A stretch of 64,000 bases of DNA from Marsupella aquatica (GCA_973895155.1 OZ316899.1:10416001-10480000), one strand, 5' to 3'; counted from the first letter of the stretch, positions 19,291-30,589 are shown. Numbers and translations are program-made. The notes: generated by a model from the sequence alone, not told the origin.

Positions 19291-19965
19291 GTATGGTTTA
19301 AGAGGAGCAAACTAGACTTTAGAACTAGTTAACTACCCTCTTTCAAGGGAACCCTTCTATAGCCCTAGGTTACAAGGTCTTACACAATTTAACACACTAC
19401 CAATACTACTACCTACAACCCTTACACTACTACTACCGCATGGAATCCCCTCGGAGATTCAAAGGACTTACCCACCACTGATAAAAAAGGGGCACCAAGG
19501 TACAGATTAATTTGCGAAAGGCATGGCTATGCATAGTTCTTGTTATTGTGACGTCGCCGGTATGGTGGCTAATAAATGATTCGGCCTAACCACGCTTAGC
19601 ATGCGCAGTAGAGGTATCTTAGGCCGTAATTATTAGCATAACGACAGTATTTAGGTAGCCATTATGAGTAGGAAATCATTAGTCAATAAGGGGCATTCGT
19701 GTTCGGGCTGGCGGCGGGTCGTCATTCGCACGCCCGGGTTGCGAGTGTGTAATGGGCCCTCCCCTTTCCCCCTCGGGTCCGTATAACAAACTTTGGGAGG
19801 CGGCCACTGACACGCGCTGACCCGGACTGGCGGAGTGGCCGGTACACTGCAAGCGTGAAAGGCTCGGCCTATAAGCGATGAGGAGGCGACGGGCGATTGT
19901 CGAGCTCTCAGGGTATAAAAGGGGGCCGATCCTTTGCAGTGCACCAATCAGCCTATTCATTAAAA
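19291..19965. other. interval without recognised gene
   Basis: Mixed composition, including a GC-rich block at 19690-19930. I see no domain, RNA gene or element end here. Confidence 0.4.
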
Positions 19966-20215
19966 GTGTATTATTATTTGATTTATGTACATTTGGGCAA
20001 TGAAAAGTACTTTTGGGCTTGAAAAAGTGTACATTTAGCCAATGAAAAGTGTACATTTGGGGATAGAAAAGAGTACAATTGGCCTAAAGAGTGTACATTT
20101 GGGCAATGAAAAGTGTATATTTGAACATCAAAATAGGTACATTTGGCTTTAAAAGTGTACATTTGAGTACATTTGGCCTAGAAAGTGTACATTTGAGTGA
20201 AAAAAACATACATTT
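19966..20215. repeat. degenerate minisatellite, GTGTACATTTGG units (left part)
   Basis: Imperfect tandem units of roughly 20-35 bp built on AGTGTACATTTGGCCTAAA. The array is split by the copia insertion and resumes at 25903. Confidence 0.7.
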
Positions 20216-20412
20216 TATTCAGAGACAAGAAGATGAATAAGAACATACACCAACAACTGGAGGTTCCCTCCAACTTCCATTACCTTATAGTCCCTAAGGA
20301 CTCGATCTATTACATGCGGTTAGGTTGTTACTAACAACCTAAGCTTCGGTTAGTTAGGACTAACTAACTCTACTAACATGACTCGGGTTAGTGTTAACTT
20401 CATATTACAACA
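20216..20412 (-). repeat. 3' LTR of the copia element
   Basis: 197 bp; on the minus strand it runs TGTTGTAATATG ... TCTGAATA. By eye it is identical to 25706-25902. Confidence 0.92.
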
Positions 20413-20423
20413 CTCCCCCTTGG
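20413..20423 (-). promoter_or_regulatory. polypurine tract of the copia element
   Basis: On the minus strand CCAAGGGGGAG directly precedes the 3' LTR, the place where plus-strand DNA synthesis starts. Confidence 0.7.
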
Positions 20424-20733
20424 TTACTTGAATAGCATAATAAAGTAACCATATTGAGAGTAATACTAACCCTAGGTGGATTATTTTGGTACCCATAAGG
20501 AGAGTGTGGTCTCATCAAAACCCCCCTTCTTTCTTCTGGGGGAAAGAGTACCACCACTCTGTACATGGCATGGGTCCATATTGAAATGTAGACGTATAGT
20601 AGAAATGTGATTCGATGTATGCATTCTTGATAGGCGAAGGTGAACATGTTAATGCATCGTAAGTGGTAATGGTTGCGGTGTCGTCTATAATCGTGTAGAA
20701 AATGGAGTTTAGGGTTTAATCGGATCGTAATGG

Positions 20734-23700
20734 TCATATCTGCTCTGTGTGCAGTGTGGATAGGCTTCTCATGCCGATGCCGTATGAATGTTCCTTATGC
20801 AAAAGCGGTGGTAATGGTTTTGTGAATAAGTCTGCTCGGTTGTCTCGGCTGGGTATCCATTCGACCTGAATTTGATCACCGTGCTGTTCATGTGTATAGA
20901 AGAATTTCGGAGAGATGTGTTTAATTCTGTCACCTTTTATGAAGCCATGAGCGATTTGGTCAACACAGGGGCGGTTGTCCTCGTAAATAGTAGTAGGCGC
21001 TTTAGATTGTTGGCGACCAGTGTGCTTGTGGATGTGATGGAGCATGCTTCGTAACCATACACATTCTCGGCAGGCTTCATACAAAGCTATGATTTCCGCA
21101 TGATTAGAAGAGGTTGTGGTGAGTGTTTGCTTGGAGCTGCGCCACGAAATGGCGGTGCCACCTTGAAGAAAAACGTACCCTGTTTGTGATTTGGCATCTC
21201 CAGGGTCAGAGAGGTAGCCCGCATCTGCAAATCCAATCAATTTGTCTTCAGCATCTTTCGGAAAAAATAGACCAACGTCGACTGTGCCCTTCAGGTATCG
21301 AAAAATCCTCTTCAGCCCATTCCAATGGCGGATTGTTGGCTGAGAACTATGTCTGGCCAAGAGATTTACAGCAAAAGAGATGTCGGGACGAGTCTGATTA
21401 GCCAAATACATAAGGGCGCCAATGGCAGAGAGGTAGGGTTTGTCGGATCCAAGAAGAGGTTCTGTTTCGCCGCGCCTTCTGAACATATCTTTGTTAGTGT
21501 CTAAGGAGCGAAGCTCCATTGGTGTGCTGACAGGGTGGGCTGTTTGCATATTGAACTGTCGTAAAATCTTCTCGGTGTAGGTAGATTGACTAATCAGAAT
21601 ACCATTGTGCAGGTAGTCGAACTGAATGCCGAGGCAGAAGTTAGGTGGACCAAGGTCCCTCATTTCGAATGTGCCCTTCAGAATACGGAGTGTATGGGCT
21701 GTGAGTTGTGGTGTCCCGAATATATTCAGGTCATCAACATAGATGGCTATTATGACGAATTCTTCTGCCTCAGATTTCAGGAATAGACAGGGCGCTAGCT
21801 CATCATTTATAAATCCCAAAGCTAACATTTCAGCTTGGAATCGTTTATACCACATCCGGCCACTTTGCTTTAGGCCATACATTGAACGCAAGATTTGTAC
21901 GGCATATTCCATTTGAGGTCTCTTGCTGCGTGCTGGAGGCACTTGATGTGTATTATGTGGTGAGTATAGCCCACCAGAGTGGACAGTAGGTCCAGCATTT
22001 GTAATTTGCGCAATTAAGGGTTCAGTAGGAACCATCTGGATCATGCCAGATCGTAGTGATTGGACTGATATGCCGGATTTCTCCCCCTGAATGTGGAAGG
22101 ACAATCTATTGAGAAGCTCTGGAGGAGCTTTCATGTAAATTTTGGTATCTAGCATGCCATACAGGTAAGCTGTTATTACATCCAGGATGTGCATGACTAG
22201 CTTATGTAGTAAAGCAAACGCTATCATGTAGCGGTATGTAATTGAGTCCATCACTGGAGAATGTGTCAGGTCATAGTCTTGACCTGGGATTTGGGTGTAG
22301 CCCTTCGCCACTAGTCTGGCCTTATATCTAACTACTTCGCCCTTGGCATTTCTCTTGCGGACGAAGATGAATCTGTAGCCTGTTAGATGGCTGTGAGTAG
22401 GAGCTGAAGTGATCGGTCCGAAAACTTGGCGTTTGATCAGCGAATCAAGTTCAGAGTTAATAGCCGCTTCCCATTGGGGCCAGTCTGGGCGAGATTGACA
22501 TTCTGTTACTGTTAATGGGTCTGGAGTATCATTAGTTATCTCTTTTGATATCATATATGCAAATGCATCATCTATGGTAGTGGTTTCTCGTTTCCAGATT
22601 TGGCCTGAATGCATATATTGGATGGCTATTTCGTCATTGTCATTAACTAAAGTTGGTTGAGGTCCAGGGGGTGCAGGTGTGGGACTTGGTATCGTAGGTA
22701 CAATAGGTGTGGTCCGGCATTGTCTGGGTTGGCTATCTTTCGAGCCGAGTGGTCTGCCCCTTTTTGCCCTGGGGAGGGCTTCGGTAGCTAGTCGAGTGGG
22801 TTGGATCCGTGCTGGTGCATTGGCAGCGGGTGTTAAGGATTGAGTGACATTTGCAGCATCATTAAAGGCGTCTGGGAGTTTCTCTAACATTTGTTGAAGG
22901 TGGAGGATTTTCTGTACTTCTGCTTCGGTTTGGACTGTCCGTGGATCATGCTGGAAGGAGGGTTTTAACTGCCATTGTAAGTCCGGTGTATAGACTGGAG
23001 TCTGGTTCTCCATTAATTTGGGGAAATCATCTTCAATAAAATCACAATCAAGGAACCGAGCCTTGAATAGATCTGCTGTAGATGGTTCTAAATACCGAAT
23101 AATTGATGGTGAGTCGAATCCTACATAAATCCCCTGTTGTCTCTGTGGACCCATCTTGGTGCGTTTGGGTCCCAAAATGGGGACCAGGACTTTGCACCCG
23201 AAGATGCGAAGGTGAGAGACATTAGGTGGGATTCCGAACAATAAATGGTGTGGGGTATACTGATTATAGGCAGATGGTCTGTATCGGATGAGGGAGGAGG
23301 CGTGAATAATGGCATGACCCCATGCTGATATAGGTAAATTGGTCTGTAGCAGTAAAGGTCTGGCTATCATCTGTAGTCGCTTGATTAAGGATTCAGCTAT
23401 TCCATTCTGGAAGTGTACATGGGGTACAGGATACTGAACATCAATCCCTGCAGTTTCGCAGTATGTGTCGAATGTCCGGGATGTGAACTCACCGGCATTA
23501 TCGACTCGAAGGGTGCAGATTGGATGATCTGGAAATTGTGATCTGAGTTTCAGTATGTTGGACAGTATCCGAGAAAATACAAGATTTCTGGTTGATAGCA
23601 AGGAGACTTGGGACCATTTGGAGGAAGCATCGATGAGTACTAGGAAGTATCTGAAGGGGCCTGATGGGGGGTCTATAGGGCCACACACATCCGCATGTAG

Positions 23701-25371
23701 GCGTTCAAGGAATCGGGGTATAGCGTGTATGGTTTTGTCAATGGAGGGGCGTATGATAAGTTTACCCTGGGAACATGCTGTGCAGATCTGTTTACTTTGG
23801 GACGGGTGGACGCCAAGTGGGATGCCTACTGTGTCCTGAATGATTCTGTGGTACATGGTAGTACCTGGATGACCAAGGCGAAGATGCCATCGGTCCGTAA
23901 GTGTTCTGGTTGCCTTTTCTGTGTGATATGAATATATGTGAGTGATATAGAGGCCAGGGGGATGGTTTAACAGGGTCTCTTTGATTATAAGTCCTGTATT
24001 GGTTTCGGCCAAAATGTGCAGTACTTCCTGCCGATCTTGTTTGCTGGTATGAATGTGTAGGTTGTTGTCCCGTATATCACGAAAACTTATCAAGTTTCGG
24101 GTGGCTGTAGGGGCGTATATGGCTGATCGAATACGGATGGTTGTTCCGCCAGGAAATCGGACGATTGCTGGGCCATTGCCCTCTTCAATGTGATTCTGTC
24201 CAGTGATGGTTGTGACAGGACGGTTAGATTGAAGGATCTTAGTGAAGTATTTCTTGTGGCGTAGTATCGAATGAGATGTTCCGCTGTCCACAATACAATG
24301 TGTGGGAGCAGGATCGGCAGGGAGGTCGCTTTGTAAACTAACTGTATGAACCTCAGGTAAAGGTGAAGAGACTACGTAATGGTCAAGGTCATTGGGTGCC
24401 TCTAGGAAATTGCCGTGACGTCCGGGGCCTGGTTGATGCAAATTATCTTGATATAGCTTAACTAAGTGGGCAGGGGCTCGACAAACGTTTTGTGTGTGAC
24501 CTTTAGTTCCACATCTAAAACAGGTGGGAGTGTCAGACTTATCTCTGTTATAGGTGAGGTAGTCTCGTCCTCTGCCGCGGACGAAGCTGCGGCCTCCTCC
24601 TCTGTTGCCTCTCCGGTTCCAGGTTCGTCCCGGTGGTGTTTGCCAATCGTTGCTCCTGCCCATGCCCCGGTCGAAACGGCCTCGTCCTCTTCCTGTCGAA
24701 CGTCCTCTGCTGCGACTGAAACTTCTGCCTCTGCCTCTGGTGCTGCCTTCTCCTCTGTTGAAGTGGGTCTCGGTCTTGGTTGGTGGTGCAGCACTGCCGG
24801 GTGGTCGAGTTTTGGCGTTTTCAAGGAGCAAAATCTGGTGCTTTTCTGCTAATAGCATGTAAGCGATTAGTTCAGAATATTTGGTAAAGTTCATATTACG
24901 GTATTGTGCTGAGAGTACCAGGTTTGTAGCATGAAATGTCGATAACGTCTTCTCGATTTGTTCTTCGTCGGATACAGGGTGATCGCACACTGCTAGCTGT
25001 GAAGTGATACGAAATAACTCGCTGTTATAATTGGCAATTGTAGCATGGTCTTGAACTCGTAAGTTGATCCAATCATGGCGTGCTGCAGGGAGTGATATAG
25101 TTTTCATGTGATCAAATCGAGATTGTAGGTCCTCCCAGAGTAAGCGTGGGTTGTATTGATTCAAGTACTGTCGCTTCAATGGGGCTGCTAAGTGGTGACG
25201 GATGAGGATGAGGGCCTTTGCCTTCTCTTGAAGAGTGCATCCAGCGTCTGTGGTGATCGTGTCTTGGAGAGATTTGGAGCTGAGATGTGCTTCAATATCC
25301 AGGGACCACGATAAGTAATTGGCCCCATCGATTGACAGTGCCTCAAATAAGAGTTTCTCTACGGTAGTCAT
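20734..25371 (-). CDS. copia Gag-Pol polyprotein
   Basis: 1,545 codons, ATG to TGA, no interruption. Gag lies at residues 1-270 (UBN2/gag-pre style), with an Arg/Gly-rich stretch at 205-270. The zinc knuckle CFRCGTKGHTQNVC is at about 284-297. The protease active site VDSGTSHSIL is near 360. The gag-pre-integrase HLRLGHPG is near 497, with a CTACSQGK zinc segment. Integrase D-D-E is at about 560, 624 and 660 (HADVCGPI, RVDNAGEF, NGIAE). RT has IYVDDLNIFG near 1210 and RNase H has SSNHAEIIALYEACRE near 1424. This is a complete set for self-copying and insertion. Neighbouring repeats and the identical LTRs suggest it may still be active. The C-terminus LSTLHTEQI ends about 320 bp before the 3' LTR. 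Confidence 0.96.
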   Translation of the reverse strand: MTTVEKLLFEALSIDGANYLSWSLDIEAHLSSKSLQDTITTDAGCTLQEKAKALILIRHHLAAPLKRQYLNQYNPRLLWEDLQSRFDHMKTISLPAARHDWINLRVQDHATIANYNSELFRITSQLAVCDHPVSDEEQIEKTLSTFHATNLVLSAQYRNMNFTKYSELIAYMLLAEKHQILLLENAKTRPPGSAAPPTKTETHFNRGEGSTRGRGRSFSRSRGRSTGRGRGRFDRGMGRSNDWQTPPGRTWNRRGNRGGGRSFVRGRGRDYLTYNRDKSDTPTCFRCGTKGHTQNVCRAPAHLVKLYQDNLHQPGPGRHGNFLEAPNDLDHYVVSSPLPEVHTVSLQSDLPADPAPTHCIVDSGTSHSILRHKKYFTKILQSNRPVTTITGQNHIEEGNGPAIVRFPGGTTIRIRSAIYAPTATRNLISFRDIRDNNLHIHTSKQDRQEVLHILAETNTGLIIKETLLNHPPGLYITHIYSYHTEKATRTLTDRWHLRLGHPGTTMYHRIIQDTVGIPLGVHPSQSKQICTACSQGKLIIRPSIDKTIHAIPRFLERLHADVCGPIDPPSGPFRYFLVLIDASSKWSQVSLLSTRNLVFSRILSNILKLRSQFPDHPICTLRVDNAGEFTSRTFDTYCETAGIDVQYPVPHVHFQNGIAESLIKRLQMIARPLLLQTNLPISAWGHAIIHASSLIRYRPSAYNQYTPHHLLFGIPPNVSHLRIFGCKVLVPILGPKRTKMGPQRQQGIYVGFDSPSIIRYLEPSTADLFKARFLDCDFIEDDFPKLMENQTPVYTPDLQWQLKPSFQHDPRTVQTEAEVQKILHLQQMLEKLPDAFNDAANVTQSLTPAANAPARIQPTRLATEALPRAKRGRPLGSKDSQPRQCRTTPIVPTIPSPTPAPPGPQPTLVNDNDEIAIQYMHSGQIWKRETTTIDDAFAYMISKEITNDTPDPLTVTECQSRPDWPQWEAAINSELDSLIKRQVFGPITSAPTHSHLTGYRFIFVRKRNAKGEVVRYKARLVAKGYTQIPGQDYDLTHSPVMDSITYRYMIAFALLHKLVMHILDVITAYLYGMLDTKIYMKAPPELLNRLSFHIQGEKSGISVQSLRSGMIQMVPTEPLIAQITNAGPTVHSGGLYSPHNTHQVPPARSKRPQMEYAVQILRSMYGLKQSGRMWYKRFQAEMLALGFINDELAPCLFLKSEAEEFVIIAIYVDDLNIFGTPQLTAHTLRILKGTFEMRDLGPPNFCLGIQFDYLHNGILISQSTYTEKILRQFNMQTAHPVSTPMELRSLDTNKDMFRRRGETEPLLGSDKPYLSAIGALMYLANQTRPDISFAVNLLARHSSQPTIRHWNGLKRIFRYLKGTVDVGLFFPKDAEDKLIGFADAGYLSDPGDAKSQTGYVFLQGGTAISWRSSKQTLTTTSSNHAEIIALYEACRECVWLRSMLHHIHKHTGRQQSKAPTTIYEDNRPCVDQIAHGFIKGDRIKHISPKFFYTHEQHGDQIQVEWIPSRDNRADLFTKPLPPLLHKEHSYGIGMRSLSTLHTEQI

Positions 25372-25685
25372 TGCCTCTATCCAGGGTAGTCTATGAATGT
25401 GAACTGTTGGAAAATCAATGTCGAATGTTCAGAATGCTATAAATGTCAGATTTAGTGACCTTGAGCATTTTCGTGTGGAGTTCGTGGATGGATGACTGTG
25501 GCGCTCTTCCTTCGTAAAAGTGAATGTGGGCGATTTGATGGAATGCAAAGTCTCGCTGTAGGAATAATCGTTGATCAATTGGGCGTCGCTTCACAAAGTT
25601 CGGAAGAAAAAAAAATTGCGAAGATGAGAGAGGATGAGTCGTGGGTAGTGCGTCAGTGAAAAAAAAAAATTCTGTGCTCAGCTTT

Positions 25686-25705
25686 GGCAGCTCGTGCTGA
25701 TAACG
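25686..25705 (-). promoter_or_regulatory. candidate primer-binding site of the copia element
   Basis: Next to the 5' LTR, the minus strand reads CGTTATCAGCACGAGC. Its complement GTGCTGATAACG resembles the anticodon arm of a tRNA-Ile(GAU), not a tRNA 3' end, so priming by a tRNA half or fragment is suggested, as known for Drosophila copia. Confidence 0.45.
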
Positions 25706-25902
25706 TATTCAGAGACAAGAAGATGAATAAGAACATACACCAACAACTGGAGGTTCCCTCCAACTTCCATTACCTTATAGTCCCTAAGGACTCGATCTAT
25801 TACATGCGGTTAGGTTGTTACTAACAACCTAAGCTTCGGTTAGTTAGGACTAACTAACTCTACTAACATGACTCGGGTTAGTGTTAACTTCATATTACAA
25901 CA
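25706..25902 (-). repeat. 5' LTR of the copia element
   Basis: 197 bp, identical by eye to 20216-20412, followed by CATTT (25903-25907), the duplicated target. Confidence 0.92.
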
Positions 25903-26000
25903 CATTTGGCTTAAAAAGTGTACATTTAAGTGCATTTGGTCTAGAAAGTGTAGCTTTGAGTGCAACAAAGTGTACATTTGGCCTAAAAAGTGTACCAACT
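25903..26000. repeat. degenerate minisatellite, GTGTACATTTGG units (right part)
   Basis: Continuation of the array at 19966-20215 after the copia insertion. Joining the flanks through one CATTT restores a regular unit. From 26001 to 26242 the sequence is AT-rich with no recognised feature. Confidence 0.65.
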
Positions 26001-26242
26001 CTTATTATAATCATTTAAAAGAAAGGAATGAATAGAAAAATATTTTTAATTATGCAAAAAAAGCAAACATTCATATTCATAACGATCAAAAGTTTAGAAA
26101 ATGAGGAGATAGTATAACTAACACTCAATGGCATGGTCTCACATTAAAACTATTAAAATAGTAAATAACTAGTAGGTACTTGTTACTATCTAAGTAACTA
26201 TCTATTTAATAATTATTATAGCTTCGCAAGTAACAACTAAGT

Positions 26243-28516
26243 CTACTTGTCCATCCTTTGGAGATAACTTTGGACAGTTTGTAGAACATTTCGGGGAATC
26301 TTCAAACCTCTGCCCGCCATGTTTTCTTCTTTCATTCCAGATTTAAAACCATACATTGCAAAATTTGCATACTGCCAATGTTGAGCGTTCTCACCAAACC
26401 CTGGATCTCGTTCCCATGTCTTAGTGGACATGAAGCAGGTTAGATACTGTGCACTCTCAGTCACATCAAGTTTAGAGTGTTTAGGCCTCCACCATTCGAC
26501 TGGAAACATTGGAGCATATTGTTGAGGCAGAGGAGGGTTTGTTGGAGATGTAGTTGGGACTTCATGCTTAGGGTCAACCGAACCCAAAGCTCTCACCAAC
26601 CAGAAATGACCTCCACCATTTTTATTCTCCCAGTCATCCTCGGGTCGAAGAAATACAAAGTTCCCTTCACAAATATCCTGTAGGGGAATCCACCGTCCTT
26701 GTTCTCTCTCAGCTCGAGATCCAACAAATGGTGCCGCTTGATCTTCCATCTCTTCCAAGACCTCATTTTGAAGAGCCGTCATCTCCGCATTCTCCTCATC
26801 TTCACTTGGAGGACCACTTTGTTCCGGTTGGTTGACCTTGTAACCAGTGCCATGGTTAGTCTTAGACCAAAATCCGTTTTTCAAGGGAAATTGAGTACTC
26901 CCCCCCCCCCCTTCTAGTGCAAGCCCATTTGTCAACAACTCCACAATTCTCTCCCAATATTTCACAAGAGGAAATCTTTCCTTATATGCTATAGATGTCT
27001 CATCAGTGCAACTCCTTCTCAAAAAATAAAGGTACTTGGTAAGAAATGGGATAATCTCTTCAGATTTTTTGTGTATCTCTCCAATGGATTTAGCTAAGGG
27101 CTCTCCACTAGGTAAAAGAAGAGAATTTGTTGTTAGATCTGTTGCCCAAATGCACCTTCCACCAACTGGAGCCCAAGCTTGCTTTACATGGGACTTATAC
27201 TAAAATATTGGTACATTATCTCTCATAGAGAAAAGAAATGATACAGGTTTTGAGTGACCTTGAATATCTTTAACTTTGAAAGTTTGAAGATATTCTTTGT
27301 AAGATGCAACTTCTTGTATCAATCTGGGAACTGGATGAATGCTCTCACATTCCCAAACCTCTGCCATAAGAGCAAGGAGAGTTGCAACTTCCTTGTGCTG
27401 AACTTGATATGATACCTTCGAAAAGAGTGCATCAACATCTTCGTGCGTATGACCAACCATAAGAAAAGACATTTGAACAGTTTCAAATACTCCTCTACTC
27501 ACAAGCTCACTACAAAATGCCATGACAGTCTGGTTTTTGTTATCCTTTGCTGAGTTATCCATTTGCAATGTTAGGTGCCAACGCAAGGGCTTGAAAGATG
27601 GACTGCCTTGTTCCCCATGCATGTCCCCTCCTTGATCCTCACCATGTTGGGTGGAGACCGTCTCCGTCTGACTCTCAACTGCATCTTCAGAACCAATATA
27701 CCTATTCATTGGAATACTCTTTGGTTCCAAATATCCCTTAAAAAATGCATCAAAGTCAAGAAGGGCTTGAAAGAAAGGTCTATGAGGTTCCAAATAAAGG
27801 CCATCCAACATGTCACCTGTCTTGTCTCCATTGTACTCTTCAAGGTCTCGAAGACACTTAGCCAAGGATGTCACCGTGAAATCGGCATCTCCTGGCCAAA
27901 GGCCAGTGACACTAAAGTGTGCATAGACTCCTGGATCCCTTCCGTGGGTCAACATCCCTGTGAGAGCAATAGGTAGCGGCATCCCATGACCCGAAAGTGA
28001 TTTAGGAGTACTGACCATTTTTGGAATCCACGTCTTTGCTTGATCCTTCTTGTCGTGAATGATGCAAAGATATTCCCCTGGATGTTGCTTAGCCAACACT
28101 CGATGAGCATAGTAAACATATCTACGTGACATTTGCTCACGAAGATGTTGCGCTCGTTTTTCTTCAATTTCAGCATGTTCTTTTTTCCTTCTTTCTCGCA
28201 TCAAACTATCTTTGTATTCACAACAAAGAGTACACTTGGCAAATGCACCATCTTTATGGAAACTGAAGTTTGCGAATGATTTGCTCCAAATCTTGTATAG
28301 AGTATTCTCTGTAACTGGAGGAAGCCCCTCTTCCTTCATCTTTGTTCTCACATCTTCCAAAATCTCCAGCTTCTTGTAACATGCTGGAAGACGATATTCA
28401 GTGGAGTCTGTCCCATGAGCCCCAGCATAAGGTATATGAGGCATGGGCTCTGCATTTCGAGTCAAAAAATCCTCCAACAGAGCTCGTGCATGCAAGGTAT
28501 TTGACCTTGTTTTCAT
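26243..28516 (-). pseudogene. DUF7869-type protein, one in-frame amber
   Basis: Two frames (28516-27200 and 27022-26243) are the same reading frame interrupted only by TAG at 27202-27200, giving about 757 codons. The core shows WHLTLQMDNSAKDNKN, then MAFCSELVSRGVFETVQMSF and VGHTHEDVDALFS, the pattern I associate with DUF7869 proteins, a family spread in eukaryotes and often found among transposons. The conserved Asp, His and Asp residues suggest a nuclease or transposase-like fold, but no activity is proven. The C-terminal part has FWLVRALG and FPVEWWRPK, also usual for these proteins. An upstream Cys pair (KCTLCCEY) may bind zinc. The 5' side is cut by the Gypsy end at 28591, so N-terminal exons may be missing. 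Confidence 0.6.
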
Positions 28517-28590
28517 GGAGCCCTGTTTCCATGGAACCCAATTTTGCAGCCCTCCACATATCTCCCTTTGTAGTCATCATACTCTGCAAC

Positions 28591-29298
28591 TGTGTGTGAT
28601 ATTGCTCAAATCAACCAGAATTCGGTCCCGTAAGGAATAAGGAAAGCGTTTTACTCCGGTTTTATGGTATTTGAAATCTAAAAGTGATTTCTTTACTGGT
28701 TCTTCTCTCAGAATCCTAAAATGATTCTTCCGTAAACTCCTTAATCAACAAATTCATAAGGTCTTACTTTTTATCAATAGGTAATCGGATTTTCATGTAT
28801 CCTGGACTTCCATATACTCAAAAGAGATCGGCTTTACATCCAATGACTTACTACAATTCTCTTTTCCCTAGATATCAAAGTTTCACTCTTAAAAATCCAT
28901 GAGTTTGAAATAAGTTTGATGTTTTCAATGCACAATGTGGTACATTTCCTTTTGATTTAATCTTCCCTCCTAAGCCCAAGATTGGCATGAGAGAAAGACC
29001 CAAAATGATCAAAGATTAAGTTTGCAAGGAAAAGACATAAACATTTGCTTGGGAGTCCAAATGTAGGGGGCTCCCTCATAACATGGGAGAAACCAAAGGG
29101 TTTTCTCCTAAGTTGAGAAATCTATTCCTATCTAAAAGGAATTCTAGACTTTAAGAGACAAGGTAAAAGGTAAAACCCTTACAAATCTAAATCTGAGACT
29201 CCATAAGTGACAAGTGATGTCATTCTAAATCTGATCCTAATTAACTAAAATAAAGCTCAAGTAAGAGGTAAAACGATTTGTGAGTCAAGGGCCAAAAC
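28591..29298 (-). repeat. truncated 3' LTR of the deleted Gypsy
   Basis: Matches 34231-34938 with few differences (for example one extra A and a GTTTGAAATAAG versus GTAATAAG stretch). It begins on the + strand with TGTGTGTGATATTGC and ends AAACTATGT, where the RT frame begins. Confidence 0.8.
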
Positions 29299-30307
29299 TA
29301 TGTTTAGTGAGGGGTGTGGCGAGAACAGAGTAACCCTCTATAAACCGACGGTAATACCCTACATACCCCAAGAATCCCCTCAGCTCTCTTAGATTGGTGG
29401 GAACTTCTAAGGCCAGAATTACTGCTACTTTGTCATGGTCTACTGCGATGTCTCTCTGGGAAATCTTATGCCCTAATAAAATACTCTCCTGCATGCCAAA
29501 ATAACATTTCTCAGGGTGCAAACATAGTCCCGCCTCCCTACACTAGGCAAATGTCTTTCTTAAATACTCTAAATGATTTTTCTGTTGACTATAAACACAA
29601 AAATCATCAATAAAAATTTCTAAAAAATCCCGCAAGTATTCCTGAAAAATTACAGTCATTAGTCTTTGAAAGGTAGCGGGTGCATTACACAAACCAAAAG
29701 GCATACGAGAGAACGCATAAGTACCCCAATCGGTTGTGAATGTAGTTTTAGACTGATCCGATTTTCTTATGAAAACTTGGTTATAACCGGAAAATCCATC
29801 TAGAAAACTATACATTTCATGACCAACAACCTGATCTAAGATAGTATCAGTAAACGGTAAAGGATGAAAATCTTTTCTAGTGGAGGCATTTAATTTTCGA
29901 TAGTCTTGACATACCCTAATCTTGACCTTGCCATCTGGTCCTGGCTTTTTGGGAACTATCACTATAGGGGAAACCCACTCACTACTTAGGACGGGATAAA
30001 TGAAACCAGCTTCTAACAATTTATCTAATTCAGTTTTAACCATCAGAGAATACTTGGGGTTCAACCTATACTGACGCTGCCTAATAGGAATCGCTCCATC
30101 AACCAAATCTATTCGATGTTCGCCTAAAGTGGTTGGGATACCTTTAAGGTCATGGTGACTCCAAGCAAACACATCCTTATATTCTTCTAATAAGACCTTA
30201 TACTCTTGCTTGGCCACATCATCTAATGCTCTTCCTACATTAATTTTTTTATCAGGTTCTACTTCTAGCTTAACATATTGGGTCTTTTTGACCATACCTT
30301 CAGTCAT
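29299..30307 (-). pseudogene. Gypsy reverse transcriptase, C-terminally truncated
   Basis: Frame 30307-29543 carries the RT palm and fingers: WVSPIVIVPKK, VCQDYRKLNAST, FLDGFSGYNQVFI, MPFGLCNAPATFQRLM and the catalytic LEIFIDDFCVYS. After TAG at 29545-29543 the same frame continues (29521-29285) with the thumb, LHPEKCYFGM and ELRGFLGYVGYYRRFIEGYS. The sequence then crosses into the LTR, so RNase H and integrase are lost. The wording is that of plant Gypsy elements with tRNA-Asp primer sites. Confidence 0.85.
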
Positions 30308-30589
30308 ACTAGCGGACTCCTCAAAATAGGCCGTACTCTTTCCTAATGCTACCTCCCCTTCCTTAGGTTTCTGTAATTGCTATTCTTCCCAATCCGATTC
30401 TTGCATCTCTTCAATCGGTTTAGGTTCTAGAAGAGGTGAAAGAATCGCTTTGGGTGTAAAAATTGGTCTAGGTGCAAGAACGGATTTAGGGTTGGATAAG
30501 GAATTCCCCGACCTTTTCGTGGCGTTTGTCTCTTGGACTTGCCTGACCTCCGCATCTTCAAGTGTTGAATACGTATAGACCTCGAGGTA

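Larger units (their letters stand above)
20216..25902 (-). mobile_element. intact Ty1/Copia retrotransposon
   Basis: 5,687 bp with 197-bp LTRs at 20216-20412 (3') and 25706-25902 (5') that I read as identical. Flanking CATTT duplications lie at 20211-20215 and 25903-25907. One uninterrupted polyprotein (20734-25371) has the copia order, with integrase before RT. A purine tract lies at 20413-20423 and a primer-site candidate at 25686-25705, both in the expected places for a - strand element. Identical LTRs and an open frame mean a recent insertion, the youngest in the window. Confidence 0.95.
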
